From Melioribacteraceae bacterium (GTDB lineage: Bacteria; Bacteroidota; Ignavibacteria; Ignavibacteriales; Melioribacteraceae), in contig JAFGMI010000013.1 of NCBI GenBank assembly GCA_016927595.1, positions 116,967-180,966 on the forward strand: a stretch of DNA of 64,000 nt, given 5' to 3'. The translations under genes were made by a program, and so were the position numbers. Of the stretch, positions 36,268 to 46,200 are shown one piece after another; positions within the stretch are counted from its first letter, which is position 1; the number at the start of each line of letters is the position of its first letter. The notes beneath the pieces were generated by a model. It had not been told where the DNA came from, ran no database searches, and was given only the letters and a program-made list of their open reading frames with translations.

Positions 36268-37740
36268 ATGGTTAAAGATTATAGTCATCAAACGGCTCCT
36301 GAAGATAAAATTTCATTCGGACAAAAGTTCGCTTACGGATTAGGTTCTATTGTTAATAATTTGCTCGGTGGCGCAATAGGATTTATGTCTATTGTTCTAA
36401 ATGTGGGCTTAGGCATTAACCCGGCTCTTGTTGGAACTCTTCAAGCTATACCGCGATTAACTGACGCTTTAACGGATCCTGTAATGGGATATATATCCGA
36501 TAAAACGAGATCCAGGTATGGAAGAAGAAGACCATACATATTCATTGGAGCCATAATGGTGGGACTTGTTTTCGCATTAATGTGGCAGCTGCCGGCGGGT
36601 AACACCGAAATGTTTTACTTTTGGTTCTTCCTTATTGGTTCAATAATATTTTATTTGTTTTATACAATGTTTGCAACTCCCTGGGTCGCTTTAGGTTACG
36701 AATTAACATCCGACTATCACGAACGCACCCGGCTTATGGGTGTAATGAATTTCATGGGACAGTTTGCCTGGATTTCTCTTCCGTGGTTTTATGCTATTAT
36801 GGAAAATGACCGGCTCTTTACAGATTCCGTTCAGGGTGCAAGAACTCTTGCTATCGTGATAGGGGTGTTTGTTGCAGTTGTCGGGATAATGCCGGCTATT
36901 TTCTGTAAAGAAAAATTTGTTGCATCAGACCAGGAGAAGAAGGAAAAAAGCAGGCTCCTGGATGGATTGAAAACTAATGTGGCTATGTTCTTTAAAGGTC
37001 TTGTAATAACAGTTAAGCGAGTTGAGTTTCTTAAACTATGCGCAGGAACGTTTTTTCTTTTTAACGGAATTATGCTTGTCGGTGCTTTCAGTTCCTATAT
37101 AACAATTTTTTATGTATGCGGCGGCGATACGGATATGGGCGCAAAGTATATGGGATTATTCGGAACCATAAACACCATTTCCACACTTGCTGCAATTGCT
37201 GCGGTAACATGGATATCTGCCAGAATCGGTAAACGGAAGACATTTATAATTGCTACGTCAATAACCCTTGCAGGCAGTTTATTAAAATGGTTCTGTTACG
37301 ATCCAATGGCTCCCTGGAAAGTTCTGCTGCCGGCACCATTAATGGCTGTCGGGATGGGTGCTTTGTTCACGCTCATGGGATCGATGATTGCGGACGTTTG
37401 TGATTTGGACGAACTGGAAACGGGTGAAAGACGTGAAGGTATGTTCGGATCGATATATTGGTGGATGGTAAAACTCGGTATGGCATTGGCTTTTGGTTTA
37501 TCGGGTTATCTGCTTAATGCCACTGGATTTATGGTCGAATATGGCGGGGCACAAACATCCGGCACATTTTTCTGGATGAGATTGGTTGATGTAATAATTC
37601 CTGCTGTAGCAGCAGGTATCGCAATTTATTCGGTTGCTATGTTTAAAATAACGGAAGAAAAATCTTATGAAATCAGATCAGAACTCGAAAAAAGACGGGC
37701 AAAAAAATCTGCATCTGATCCGGCGACGCAAACTGCTTAA
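36268..37740 (+). CDS. GPH-family sugar:cation symporter
   Basis: This 490-residue protein has about 12 membrane helices and belongs to the glycoside-pentoside-hexuronide (MelB-like) branch of the MFS. It shows FAYGLGSIVNNL at the start, the DPVMGYISDKTRSRYGRRRPYI loop and a SMIADVCDLDELETGERREGMFGS segment, both diagnostic. It would bring glucan oligosaccharides released by GH16/GH30/GH17 into the cytoplasm with a proton or sodium ion, feeding the cytoplasmic GH17 and the phosphorylase of this locus. The substrate is inferred from context. Confidence 0.9.
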   Translation: MVKDYSHQTAPEDKISFGQKFAYGLGSIVNNLLGGAIGFMSIVLNVGLGINPALVGTLQAIPRLTDALTDPVMGYISDKTRSRYGRRRPYIFIGAIMVGLVFALMWQLPAGNTEMFYFWFFLIGSIIFYLFYTMFATPWVALGYELTSDYHERTRLMGVMNFMGQFAWISLPWFYAIMENDRLFTDSVQGARTLAIVIGVFVAVVGIMPAIFCKEKFVASDQEKKEKSRLLDGLKTNVAMFFKGLVITVKRVEFLKLCAGTFFLFNGIMLVGAFSSYITIFYVCGGDTDMGAKYMGLFGTINTISTLAAIAAVTWISARIGKRKTFIIATSITLAGSLLKWFCYDPMAPWKVLLPAPLMAVGMGALFTLMGSMIADVCDLDELETGERREGMFGSIYWWMVKLGMALAFGLSGYLLNATGFMVEYGGAQTSGTFFWMRLVDVIIPAVAAGIAIYSVAMFKITEEKSYEIRSELEKRRAKKSASDPATQTA

Positions 37741-37781
37741 ATATTTTGTTTTTGTAACCGGAGCAAAATAGGGGTGTAAAT

Positions 37782-38801
37782 ATGAATTTAATTAAATCTG
37801 TTTTATTTGTTTTAATTACGTTGTCTATTTATGGATGCCAGGACGTAGCTAACGAACTTGCAGGGAAAAAACCTGATGATGCCAGGACCATAAAAATATC
37901 TATGATAGCTAAAAGTAATTCTAATATTGTTTTTCTATCGGCTAAAGAAGGTGCTGAATCTGCTGCTCTTAATTTATCTGATAAGTACAGTATGATTGAT
38001 GTAGATGTAGACTGGAATACGCCGGATGTTGATGATCCTGCGGTGCAGGTTGAATATATCAGGGATGCCGTGAAACATAAATATGATGCGGTTCTGGTAT
38101 CATGCTCGGATAAAGATTCCCTGACATCGGCAATAAATCAAGCTGTTGATCAGGGTTTACTCGTAATGACATTCGATAGTGATGCTCCTGAATCCAAAAG
38201 ATTTGCTTTCTATGGTCCTGATGATGTTGAAATGGGTAAAACTTTAATGAATGAACTTGCAGTTCTTCTTGAAGACAAGGGAAAGATTGCTGTTCTGGGT
38301 GGAAGTAAAGAAGCTCCGAATTTACAGAACAGGGTTAAAGGTGTTAAAGAAGCATTATCGCAATATCCGGGAATAGAGTTGGCAGGTGAATATTACCATG
38401 CTGAAAATGAAGATTCGGCAATATCTAAAATGACCGAAGTAATAGAACTGCATCCTGATTTAAATGGCTGGGCAATGGTTGGCGGCTGGCCGATGTTCGG
38501 CGAAAAACTTCTGACCGTAATTGAGCCGGGAAAATACAAAATAGTAGCAGTTGATGCATTACCGGAGCAATTAATTTACATCGAAAAAGGTATTGTTCAG
38601 GTTTTGCTTGCACAGCCAACATTCAAGTGGGGAGAGATCGGGGTTGAGACAATTATAAACAAAATTCACCTTAAGAAAGATATTAAAGGGATAATTCCTC
38701 TCAATCCTTTAAAAATATCAATTGAAAATCTGGGCGGCTGGTCGAGGCAGCTTAGAGCATGGGGTTATAAAGGAATTCCTGAAAAATATTTAATAATGTG
38801 A
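37782..38801 (+). CDS. Periplasmic sugar-binding lipoprotein (RbsB-type, no ABC partner nearby)
   Basis: This 339-residue protein has a lipobox signal (IYGC, Cys19) and a type I periplasmic binding fold (Peripla_BP_4): TIKISMIAKSNSNIVFLSAKEGAESAA, then DAVLVSCSDKDSLTSAINQAVDQGLLVMTFDSDAPESKR and the hinge region KIAVLGGSKEAPNLQNRVKGV. Such proteins deliver sugars to ABC importers or to sensors. No ABC permease or ATPase lies in the locus, so the protein may capture sugar for another transporter or signal its presence. Lipidation may keep it at a membrane. The ligand is unknown. Confidence 0.85.
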   Translation: MNLIKSVLFVLITLSIYGCQDVANELAGKKPDDARTIKISMIAKSNSNIVFLSAKEGAESAALNLSDKYSMIDVDVDWNTPDVDDPAVQVEYIRDAVKHKYDAVLVSCSDKDSLTSAINQAVDQGLLVMTFDSDAPESKRFAFYGPDDVEMGKTLMNELAVLLEDKGKIAVLGGSKEAPNLQNRVKGVKEALSQYPGIELAGEYYHAENEDSAISKMTEVIELHPDLNGWAMVGGWPMFGEKLLTVIEPGKYKIVAVDALPEQLIYIEKGIVQVLLAQPTFKWGEIGVETIINKIHLKKDIKGIIPLNPLKISIENLGGWSRQLRAWGYKGIPEKYLIM

Positions 38802-38856
38802 TTATTTGCTGACGTTCTGGAAAATGATACATCAATAAAGAAATTACGGAGTTAAC

Positions 38857-39339
38857 ATGAAAATACCGGAAATCAAGTATAAAAACATTTTATTCGCCAC
38901 AGAGTTCTCGGAGCATTGGCAGGAAATATTTATTCAGGCGGTTAACCTGGCTCGTAATTATGAAGCTGATTTAACCATTCTGCATGTTCTGCACACAGAA
39001 TTAATCGATTTACTTATTTTTGATGTCGGTCTTGAAAGATCATCTGCTATCGATAAAAAGTTTACACTCGCCAAAGACTACACGGAGAATGCAAGAAAAA
39101 TTATTTTAGGAAGGATTGAGCAAGCTTTTGGCGAGGATATTCTGAATAAGTATGAAGTGCTGGTAGAAAGAGGCAACCCTGTTAAAACAATCTTAGCCGT
39201 TGCAGAAGAGAAAAAGTGTGATTTAATAGTAATGGGATTTAAAGGCAGAGGAGTATCAGAGGATAATACTCTCGGTAGTACAGTTAACAGAGTATTGCAT
39301 AAATCAAAATTACCGGTAATGGTAGTTCACAACGTTTAA
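38857..39339 (+). CDS. Universal stress protein (UspA family)
   Basis: This 160-residue protein has the UspA fold: NILFATEFSEHWQEIFIQAVNLARNYEADLTILHV at the start, and the nucleotide-binding C-terminal signature VMGFKGRGVSEDNTLGSTVNRVLHKSKLPVMVV (G-2x-G-9x-G-(S/T) type), so it may bind ATP. It lies in the middle of the glucan locus between the sugar-binding protein and GH17 with short gaps. It is therefore co-expressed with sugar use instead of standing alone. Why it is here is unknown. Confidence 0.88.
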   Translation: MKIPEIKYKNILFATEFSEHWQEIFIQAVNLARNYEADLTILHVLHTELIDLLIFDVGLERSSAIDKKFTLAKDYTENARKIILGRIEQAFGEDILNKYEVLVERGNPVKTILAVAEEKKCDLIVMGFKGRGVSEDNTLGSTVNRVLHKSKLPVMVVHNV

Positions 39340-39362
39340 TTAGTTTATAAAAGAGAGGCTTT

Positions 39363-40256
39363 ATGGGAATACTACATGCTCGCGGAGGTATTTTAACCGA
39401 CAATGCAATCATTAATTATGACCAGGATAAACTCGATTCTATGTTCATGGCGGTATTAAATGACGGAATATATGGAATTTCATTTAGTGCTTACATGGAG
39501 AACCAGAAACCGGGTTCACAGTTATCGTACGAGCAAATTGACGAGAGAATGAAAATATTGAGTTCCTATGTGAAATGGGTGAGATCGTTCTCTTGTGTTG
39601 ACGGAAACGAATATATTCCTGAAGTTGCTCGTAAATACGGCATCAGTACTCTTGTGGGAGCCTGGCTGGGGAATGATAAGGAAAAGAATGAAACTGAAAT
39701 AAAAAGTTTAATCGATGTGGCTAAAAAAGGTTACGCGGATATTGTTGCTGTTGGTAATGAGGTTTTACTAAGGGGTGATCTAACTGAGGAGGAACTTATT
39801 GACCACATTATCAGAGTTAAAAAAGAAGTACCGGATAAACCTGTTGGTTATGTTGATGCCTACTATAAATTTGCTGCTCATCCAAGGATAAGTGAAGTCT
39901 GCGATGTAATTCTTGCAAACTGTTACCCGTTCTGGGAAGGAATACCAATTGAACACTCCTTCGTATATCTTAAACAAATGTATCAGATAGCCTCCAATGC
40001 TGCTAAGTGTAAAAAAGTAATTATCAGTGAGACAGGCTGGCCAAATCGCGGATCATCGGAACGCGGCGCGGAACCATCTTATATAAACGCATTAAGATAT
40101 TTTATTAATGCATATTCATGGGCAGAAGAAGAAAAAATAGATATTATCTACTTCTCAAGTTTTGACGAACAATGGAAGATAGCGGCAGAAGGCGATGTCG
40201 GAGCCTATTGGGGTTTGTGGGATAAGGATGGAAAATTAAAATATGGTCAACATTAG
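39363..40256 (+). CDS. GH17 beta-1,3-glucanase-like enzyme, cytoplasmic
   Basis: This 297-residue GH17 TIM barrel has the acid/base in VAVGNEVLLRGDL (E133) and the nucleophile in VIISETGWPNRGSS (E223). No signal peptide is present: the protein begins MGILHARGGI and is otherwise soluble. Bacterial GH17 enzymes act on beta-1,3-glucan as exo- or endo-hydrolases or as transglycosylases. A cytoplasmic copy would process imported laminari-oligosaccharides alongside the phosphorylase at 43.3 kb. The start at 39363 follows an AGAGAGG site. Confidence 0.85.
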   Translation: MGILHARGGILTDNAIINYDQDKLDSMFMAVLNDGIYGISFSAYMENQKPGSQLSYEQIDERMKILSSYVKWVRSFSCVDGNEYIPEVARKYGISTLVGAWLGNDKEKNETEIKSLIDVAKKGYADIVAVGNEVLLRGDLTEEELIDHIIRVKKEVPDKPVGYVDAYYKFAAHPRISEVCDVILANCYPFWEGIPIEHSFVYLKQMYQIASNAAKCKKVIISETGWPNRGSSERGAEPSYINALRYFINAYSWAEEEKIDIIYFSSFDEQWKIAAEGDVGAYWGLWDKDGKLKYGQH

Positions 40257-40277
40257 CATATAAATATCACGAAGGGT

Positions 40278-41954
40278 ATGAATAAAATGAAAAAACATAT
40301 TATTTATTATGCGGTATCATTTATGACATTTACTTTATTTTTATCGTGCGGCTCCGAATCAACAATATCAACAAAAAAAATTATTGTAACTTCTGAACGG
40401 GGAGATAAACTTGCAGTCAAGGAAAATGTTCCTTTTGTTAAAGGTAATCCTGAAGGAAACGTTATAGAAGTTGATCCTTCTAATATAAAACAGACGATTG
40501 ACGGTATTGGCACATCATTCACTGAATCTTCGGCATTTGTTTTGGCTCATCTTGAAAAGGAAAAGAGATTGGAAGTGATGAAGAAAATTTTTTCTGAAGA
40601 GGGTGCGAATTTTACTCTGACAAGAACCCACATCGGCGCATGCGATTTTACCGTTAACGGAAAATATTCCTACCTGGATAAGGAGGGTGATACAAAGCTT
40701 GAAAGCTTTTCCATACAGCATGATAAAAAAGGTTTTAATAAGAATGAACATCCTGGAATAGAAGATGAATATTATGATCTATTGCCAATGATAAAAGAAG
40801 CCCTGACAATAAAATCAGAACAAAACGATAAAGAATTAAAAATAGTATCTTCAGCGTGGACTGCACCTCCCTGGATGAAAGATATCGAAGATTGGTTTAT
40901 AAAGGGAATTGCCGGAAATAATTACCAGGGAACAGGAGGCTCGCTCAAGTCCGATTACCAAGAAACCTATGCTGATTACCTAATAAAATATCTGGACACA
41001 TATAGGGATGAAGGTGTCGAAATATGGGGAATAACCCCGGTTAATGAACCTCATGGCAATAACGGACAGTGGGAAAGCATGCATTTTACCCCCGAAAGCC
41101 AGAGGGATTTTATTAAAAAGTATTTGGGACCCAAATTAAAGTCGGGTAATAATCCTGATGTGAAACTATTAATATATGATCAGAACAGAGACGGACTGGA
41201 GCACTGGACTGATGTAATACTTGGCGATGCCGAAGCAGCCAAGTATGCTTATGGTACTGCCGTTCACTGGTACGAAAGTACTTATAAGGTATATGAAGAT
41301 GTTTTTGAAAAAGTGAATAAAAAATTTCCGGAGTTTGCAATAATACATACCGAAGGTTGTATTGACGATCTCGGGAAAGATGCACCCGGCGGTATAAACG
41401 ATCCGGAAAAATTCAAGGAATCCAACTGGTTTAATAACGATTCATTCTGGTGGAATGACAGCGCTACCGATTGGGGATACTCGGCGACCTGGGAAAACGT
41501 AAATATGCAAGATCATCCCGCCTACACTCCTGTTCACAGATATGCCAGAAACATAATTGTAAGTATTGATCACTGGTTAAGAGGCTGGATTGACTGGAAT
41601 ATTGTTCTCGACCGTAACGGGGGACCAAACCATGTCGGTAATTATTGCGGTGCTCCAATAATGATAGATACAGATTCAAAGGAAATTTATTATACTCCGA
41701 TTTATTATGTGCTGGCTCAGTTCAGCCGGACCATAAGACCGGGAGATAAGGCTGTTCAAACTAAACGCACATTAAGTAATCTTCATGATGATGCGCTCCA
41801 TGCCTGTGCAACTATGAATAAAGATAATTTGCTTAGCGTACAATTACTTAATACTACCAAGAATCAGATTGAGTATAGATTAAAAATTAAAAACATGTAT
41901 GCATCTTTGATCATTGATGCAAATTCGATTCAGACTGTTCAGATACAATTGTAG
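40278..41954 (+). CDS. GH30 glycosidase lipoprotein (beta-1,6-glucanase or beta-glucosidase type)
   Basis: This 558-residue protein has a lipobox signal (LFLSC, Cys24), a TIM barrel with the acid/base in GITPVNEPHG (E257) and nucleophile in AIIHTEGC (E359), and a C-terminal beta-sandwich closing the fold. IDGIGTSFTESSAFVLAHL near the N-terminus is the typical GH30 start. GH30_1 and GH30_3 enzymes act on beta-glucosides and on beta-1,6-glucan; in a laminarin locus a debranching beta-1,6-glucanase is the best guess. It is lipid-anchored, like GH16 of this locus, so probably faces the cell surface. Confidence 0.88.
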   Translation: MNKMKKHIIYYAVSFMTFTLFLSCGSESTISTKKIIVTSERGDKLAVKENVPFVKGNPEGNVIEVDPSNIKQTIDGIGTSFTESSAFVLAHLEKEKRLEVMKKIFSEEGANFTLTRTHIGACDFTVNGKYSYLDKEGDTKLESFSIQHDKKGFNKNEHPGIEDEYYDLLPMIKEALTIKSEQNDKELKIVSSAWTAPPWMKDIEDWFIKGIAGNNYQGTGGSLKSDYQETYADYLIKYLDTYRDEGVEIWGITPVNEPHGNNGQWESMHFTPESQRDFIKKYLGPKLKSGNNPDVKLLIYDQNRDGLEHWTDVILGDAEAAKYAYGTAVHWYESTYKVYEDVFEKVNKKFPEFAIIHTEGCIDDLGKDAPGGINDPEKFKESNWFNNDSFWWNDSATDWGYSATWENVNMQDHPAYTPVHRYARNIIVSIDHWLRGWIDWNIVLDRNGGPNHVGNYCGAPIMIDTDSKEIYYTPIYYVLAQFSRTIRPGDKAVQTKRTLSNLHDDALHACATMNKDNLLSVQLLNTTKNQIEYRLKIKNMYASLIIDANSIQTVQIQL

Positions 41955-42100
41955 TCAAAAATAATTTTCCCAGCAGAATTTCTGATAAATGTTTGATGTT
42001 CTATTATATCTGTAAATTCAGTCATAACGATTACTGACAGCTCATAATTGTGAGATTCATTACTTGGAAACTGCCTGAATGAAATGTCCGGAGAGGGTTT

Positions 42101-43216
42101 ATGAAGATCTTAGGATTATTTTGCGCAGCAACAACATTGTTAAATCTTTTTCAATCAGTTACCGATACTAATTCTGAAATTAAATTTGCAATAAGTCAGA
42201 TGAAACCTTTACTGAAAATAGAAAATGAACTTTATACAGATACACTATATGATAAACAAAGTCCTTTCATTTTAAGAAAGTTTGCACCAAATCTGAACGA
42301 TAAAATTATCTACGAGGCTATCTCATATGGTTGCTATCGAGAAGGGCAGGCTCCGGGAATAAAAGGTCCATCCGAAGATGAAATTTTGGAGGATTTAAAA
42401 ATTTTAAAAGAACATTGGAATCTGATAAGGATTTATGGTTCTGATGAGGATTCTGAAAGAGTACTAAATGTAATTAAAAAGCATAAACTTCCTTTTAAAG
42501 TGATGCTTGGCGTATGGCTTGAAAACGAGACCAAGAATCCGCAACGAAAATCCGAGAATATAAAACAGGTTTTGAAAGCGGTAGAATTAGGCAGTGAATT
42601 TGAAGAACAGATTACAGCGATAAATGTTGCTAATGAATCGCAGGTCTATTGGTCGGCTCACAGAATGGAGATGTACAACCTTGTAAAATACGTACGCGCT
42701 GTCAGGAATAACACTTCTGTGCCGGTGACAGTTGCCGATGATTACAATTTTTGGAATAAGAAAGAAAGCAGGAAAGTTGCAGATGAAATTGATTTTATAG
42801 TAACACACATATACGCTCTCTGGAACGGAAAAACTCTGGATAATGCAATTCAGTGGATGGATAGTATTTATTACGATGTACTATCAACAATGCATCCGGA
42901 TAAAATTATTGCAATCGGAGAAACCGGATGGGCTACTGATTATGATCCGGAGAAAAGCGGTCCGGGCGAGCAGGGAAGTCTTATAAAAGGTGATGTAAGC
43001 TTATCTGCACAGGAAAACTATTTGCACCAAATCCATAAGTGGATAAATGATAACAAAGTAACAACATTTTTATTCGAAGCTTTTGATGAGCCATGGAAAG
43101 GGGGAGGGGAAAATTCCGGTCCGAACGAAATTGAAAAAAACTGGGGATTATATTATAAGGACCGTTCACCGAAAGAATCATTCATAAACTTTCTGAATAA
43201 TAAATCGGGTAAATAA
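42101..43216 (+). CDS. GH17 beta-1,3-glucanase-like enzyme, exported
   Basis: This 371-residue protein has a short N-terminal hydrophobic stretch (MKILGLFCAATTLLNLFQSV) that looks like a signal peptide or anchor. A GH17 TIM barrel follows, with acid/base in NVANESQVYWS (E179) and nucleophile in IAIGETGWATD (E274). YEAISYGCYREGQAPG begins the barrel. It differs strongly from the cytoplasmic GH17 at 39.4 kb, so the two are not a recent duplication. GGAGAGG precedes the ATG. It would cut beta-1,3-glucan outside the inner membrane. Confidence 0.83.
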   Translation: MKILGLFCAATTLLNLFQSVTDTNSEIKFAISQMKPLLKIENELYTDTLYDKQSPFILRKFAPNLNDKIIYEAISYGCYREGQAPGIKGPSEDEILEDLKILKEHWNLIRIYGSDEDSERVLNVIKKHKLPFKVMLGVWLENETKNPQRKSENIKQVLKAVELGSEFEEQITAINVANESQVYWSAHRMEMYNLVKYVRAVRNNTSVPVTVADDYNFWNKKESRKVADEIDFIVTHIYALWNGKTLDNAIQWMDSIYYDVLSTMHPDKIIAIGETGWATDYDPEKSGPGEQGSLIKGDVSLSAQENYLHQIHKWINDNKVTTFLFEAFDEPWKGGGENSGPNEIEKNWGLYYKDRSPKESFINFLNNKSGK

Positions 43217-43272
43217 TTTACCCGTTATAATCGAGTTATATAATTTATTAAGCAAAGCATATCTGAGAAGTA

Positions 43273-46200
43273 ATGAAAACAACACCAATCTATATCGGAA
43301 AGACAGTACTCAAAACACAATCCGAAAAAGTTATAGGAGAGTACATTGAACTATCAGGGGAATCATTTTATAAGATTTCCAATTATGATCAGATGGATCC
43401 GTTTTTAATGACAATTGCCAGCAGCTCCAATCACTGGATCTATATTTCCAGCAGCGGCGGGCTGACTGCCGGAAGACAAAGTCCTGACAACGCATTATTC
43501 CCTTACGTTAATGATGATAAATTGCATGACTCTCACGAAACCAGCGGCAGTAAAACTATATTGAAAATACATTCTGATGAAAAAATATATTTGTGGGAAC
43601 CGTTTTCAAATATGTACACGGGACTCTATTCTGTTCAGAGGAATCTGTATAAAAATATTTCCGGTACCCGTCTGATATTTGAAGAAGTGAATAAGGACCT
43701 GGCAATTACGTTTAGATACAGCTGGAGTACAAGTGAGCTTTATGGATTTATAAAAGAGTCTGAACTTATTAACAACTCGAATCGAAGCATTCAGATTGAA
43801 TTGCTCGACGGTATAAGAAATGTTTTACCTTCGGGTATTTATCAGAAAATTCAAAATGATTTCAGTACACTTGTCGATGGGTATAAGAAAAATGAGCTGG
43901 TCCGCGGACAGGGAATTGGTATATTTTCACTGAGTTCTGTGCCATCGGACAGGGCTGAACCCAGCGAATCTTTAACAGCTACTATAGTATGGCAAATGGG
44001 AATCTCCCCGGAGACTTACCTGATTTCTGATAGTCAGTTAGGAACGTTTCGTAAAAATATTAATATTCATGATGAGCATGATATCAAAGGCAGAAGAGGT
44101 AGTTATTTCATTAATTCCAGGATAAATCTGGAACCGAAAGAATCGAAAAATTGGATTATTGTAGCGGATATAAATAAAAGTACTTCGGATGTTATAAGAC
44201 TCAAAAAACTATTAGCAGATAGTTTTATAACGATTAAGAAAGTCCGTAATGATGTTCAGGATAATACCAATAAACTGATACTGCTTGTTGCTAAAGCAGA
44301 TGGATTGCAATTTTCAAGCAATAAATTGAATACTGCAAGACATTTTTCGAATACGATGTTCAACATTATGAGGGGAGGAATTTTCGAAGATGCTTATTCC
44401 ATTTCGAAAAAAGATTTCCTCTGCTTTATTCGTACTACAAACTCATTTGTACTTAAAGTTCATTATGACTTTCTGGACCGCCTACCCGAATCAATTATTT
44501 ATAATGATTTGATTCAATCGGTCGGAAGTATTGGTGATAACCACTTCACAAAACTTGCCTTTGAATATCTGCCTCTGTCGTTCAGCAGGCGACATGGCGA
44601 TCCAAGCAGACCCTGGAATATTTTTTCCATCAATATAAAGAATGAACACAACGAAAGAATTCTGGATTACCAGGGTAATTGGCGTGATATATTCCAGAAC
44701 TGGGAAGCACTTGCACTTTCATTCCCGATTTATATCGAGTCGATGATCGTAAAGTTTCTTAATGCATCTACTGCGGATGGATATAATCCGTACAGATTAA
44801 CTCGTGATGGTTTTGACTGGGAGATCCAGGAACCCGAAAACCCCTGGGCAAATATTGGTTACTGGGGCGATCATCAGGTAATATATTTAACAAAACTTTT
44901 GGAATTATCTGCAAAATATAATCCTGATAAAATTAATGAGTTGATGAATCTACAGATATTTTCGTTCGCAAATGTCCCTTATCGCATTAAAAGTTATGAG
45001 GAGATAATTGCAAATCCTAAGAGTACAATCATTTTTGATGAAGAACTTGATAAAATAATAAAACGTAATTCGGAACTATATGGAACAGATTCAAAATTCC
45101 TAAAAAAGACTGACAACTCACTGATTCAAGTATTTCTTATAGAGAAACTTTTACTTGTGCTGCTCGTAAGGTTGTCAAACTTTATCCCCGGCGGAGGCAT
45201 ATGGATGAACACTCAGCGTCCGGAGTGGAATGATGCCAATAATGCTTTGGTCGGTAATGGTATATCAATGGTTACACTATATTATTTGCGACGATTCATA
45301 GTTTACCTGGAAAACATGCTCACAAATGTGAGTATCGGGGAATTCAGTTTATCCGATGAAGTCCATAAATATACCTTAGATATAATGAATATACTTGTTT
45401 CCTACAGGAGCATTCATCAGGATTTTTCTCCGGAAAACAGAAAAATGATAATGGATGATCTCGGAAAAGCAGGATCGGATTACAGAAGAAATATTTATAC
45501 AAAAGGATTTTCAGATAAATTTAAACCGATATCAAAAACACTGATTACTGAATTGCTGAACCTGAGCAAACAGGCAGTTGATTATACAATATCTGTCAGC
45601 CGAAGGGAAGATGGTTTATACCATTCGTATAACATTCTTCATTTAACCGGCAATAAAGCGGAAGTAACCCATCTTTACGAAATGCTTGAAGGGCAGGTAG
45701 CCGTTCTTAGCTCGCGTTATCTGTCAACTGAAGAAGCAATAGAGGTTATTAAATCACTTCGTAACAGCAAACTATACAGGGAGGATCAAAATAGTTATAT
45801 TCTATATCCGGATAAAAGCTTGCCTGCTTTTACCGGGAAAAACATTTTTGGTAAAGAATCACTACCTGAATCCTCTTTAGTTCTGGAATTATTAAATGAT
45901 CCGCACAACGGAATTCTTGAAACCGGAATAAATGATAAATATCATTTTCATTCATCCATTAATAATTCATCAACATTGCAGCTCAGTATAAAATCATATC
46001 TGGAAAAGAAAAATATAATATCAGATATAAACGAGGTTGATGAAATGCTGGGATTATATGAAGATACTTTCAATCATAAGGAATTTACCGGTCGTTCAGG
46101 CACATTCTATAAATATGAAGGTCTCGGTTCTATATACTGGCATATGGTTTCAAAACTATTGCTGGCAGTGCAGGAAGCTTATTTCACCGCGTTTAATAAC

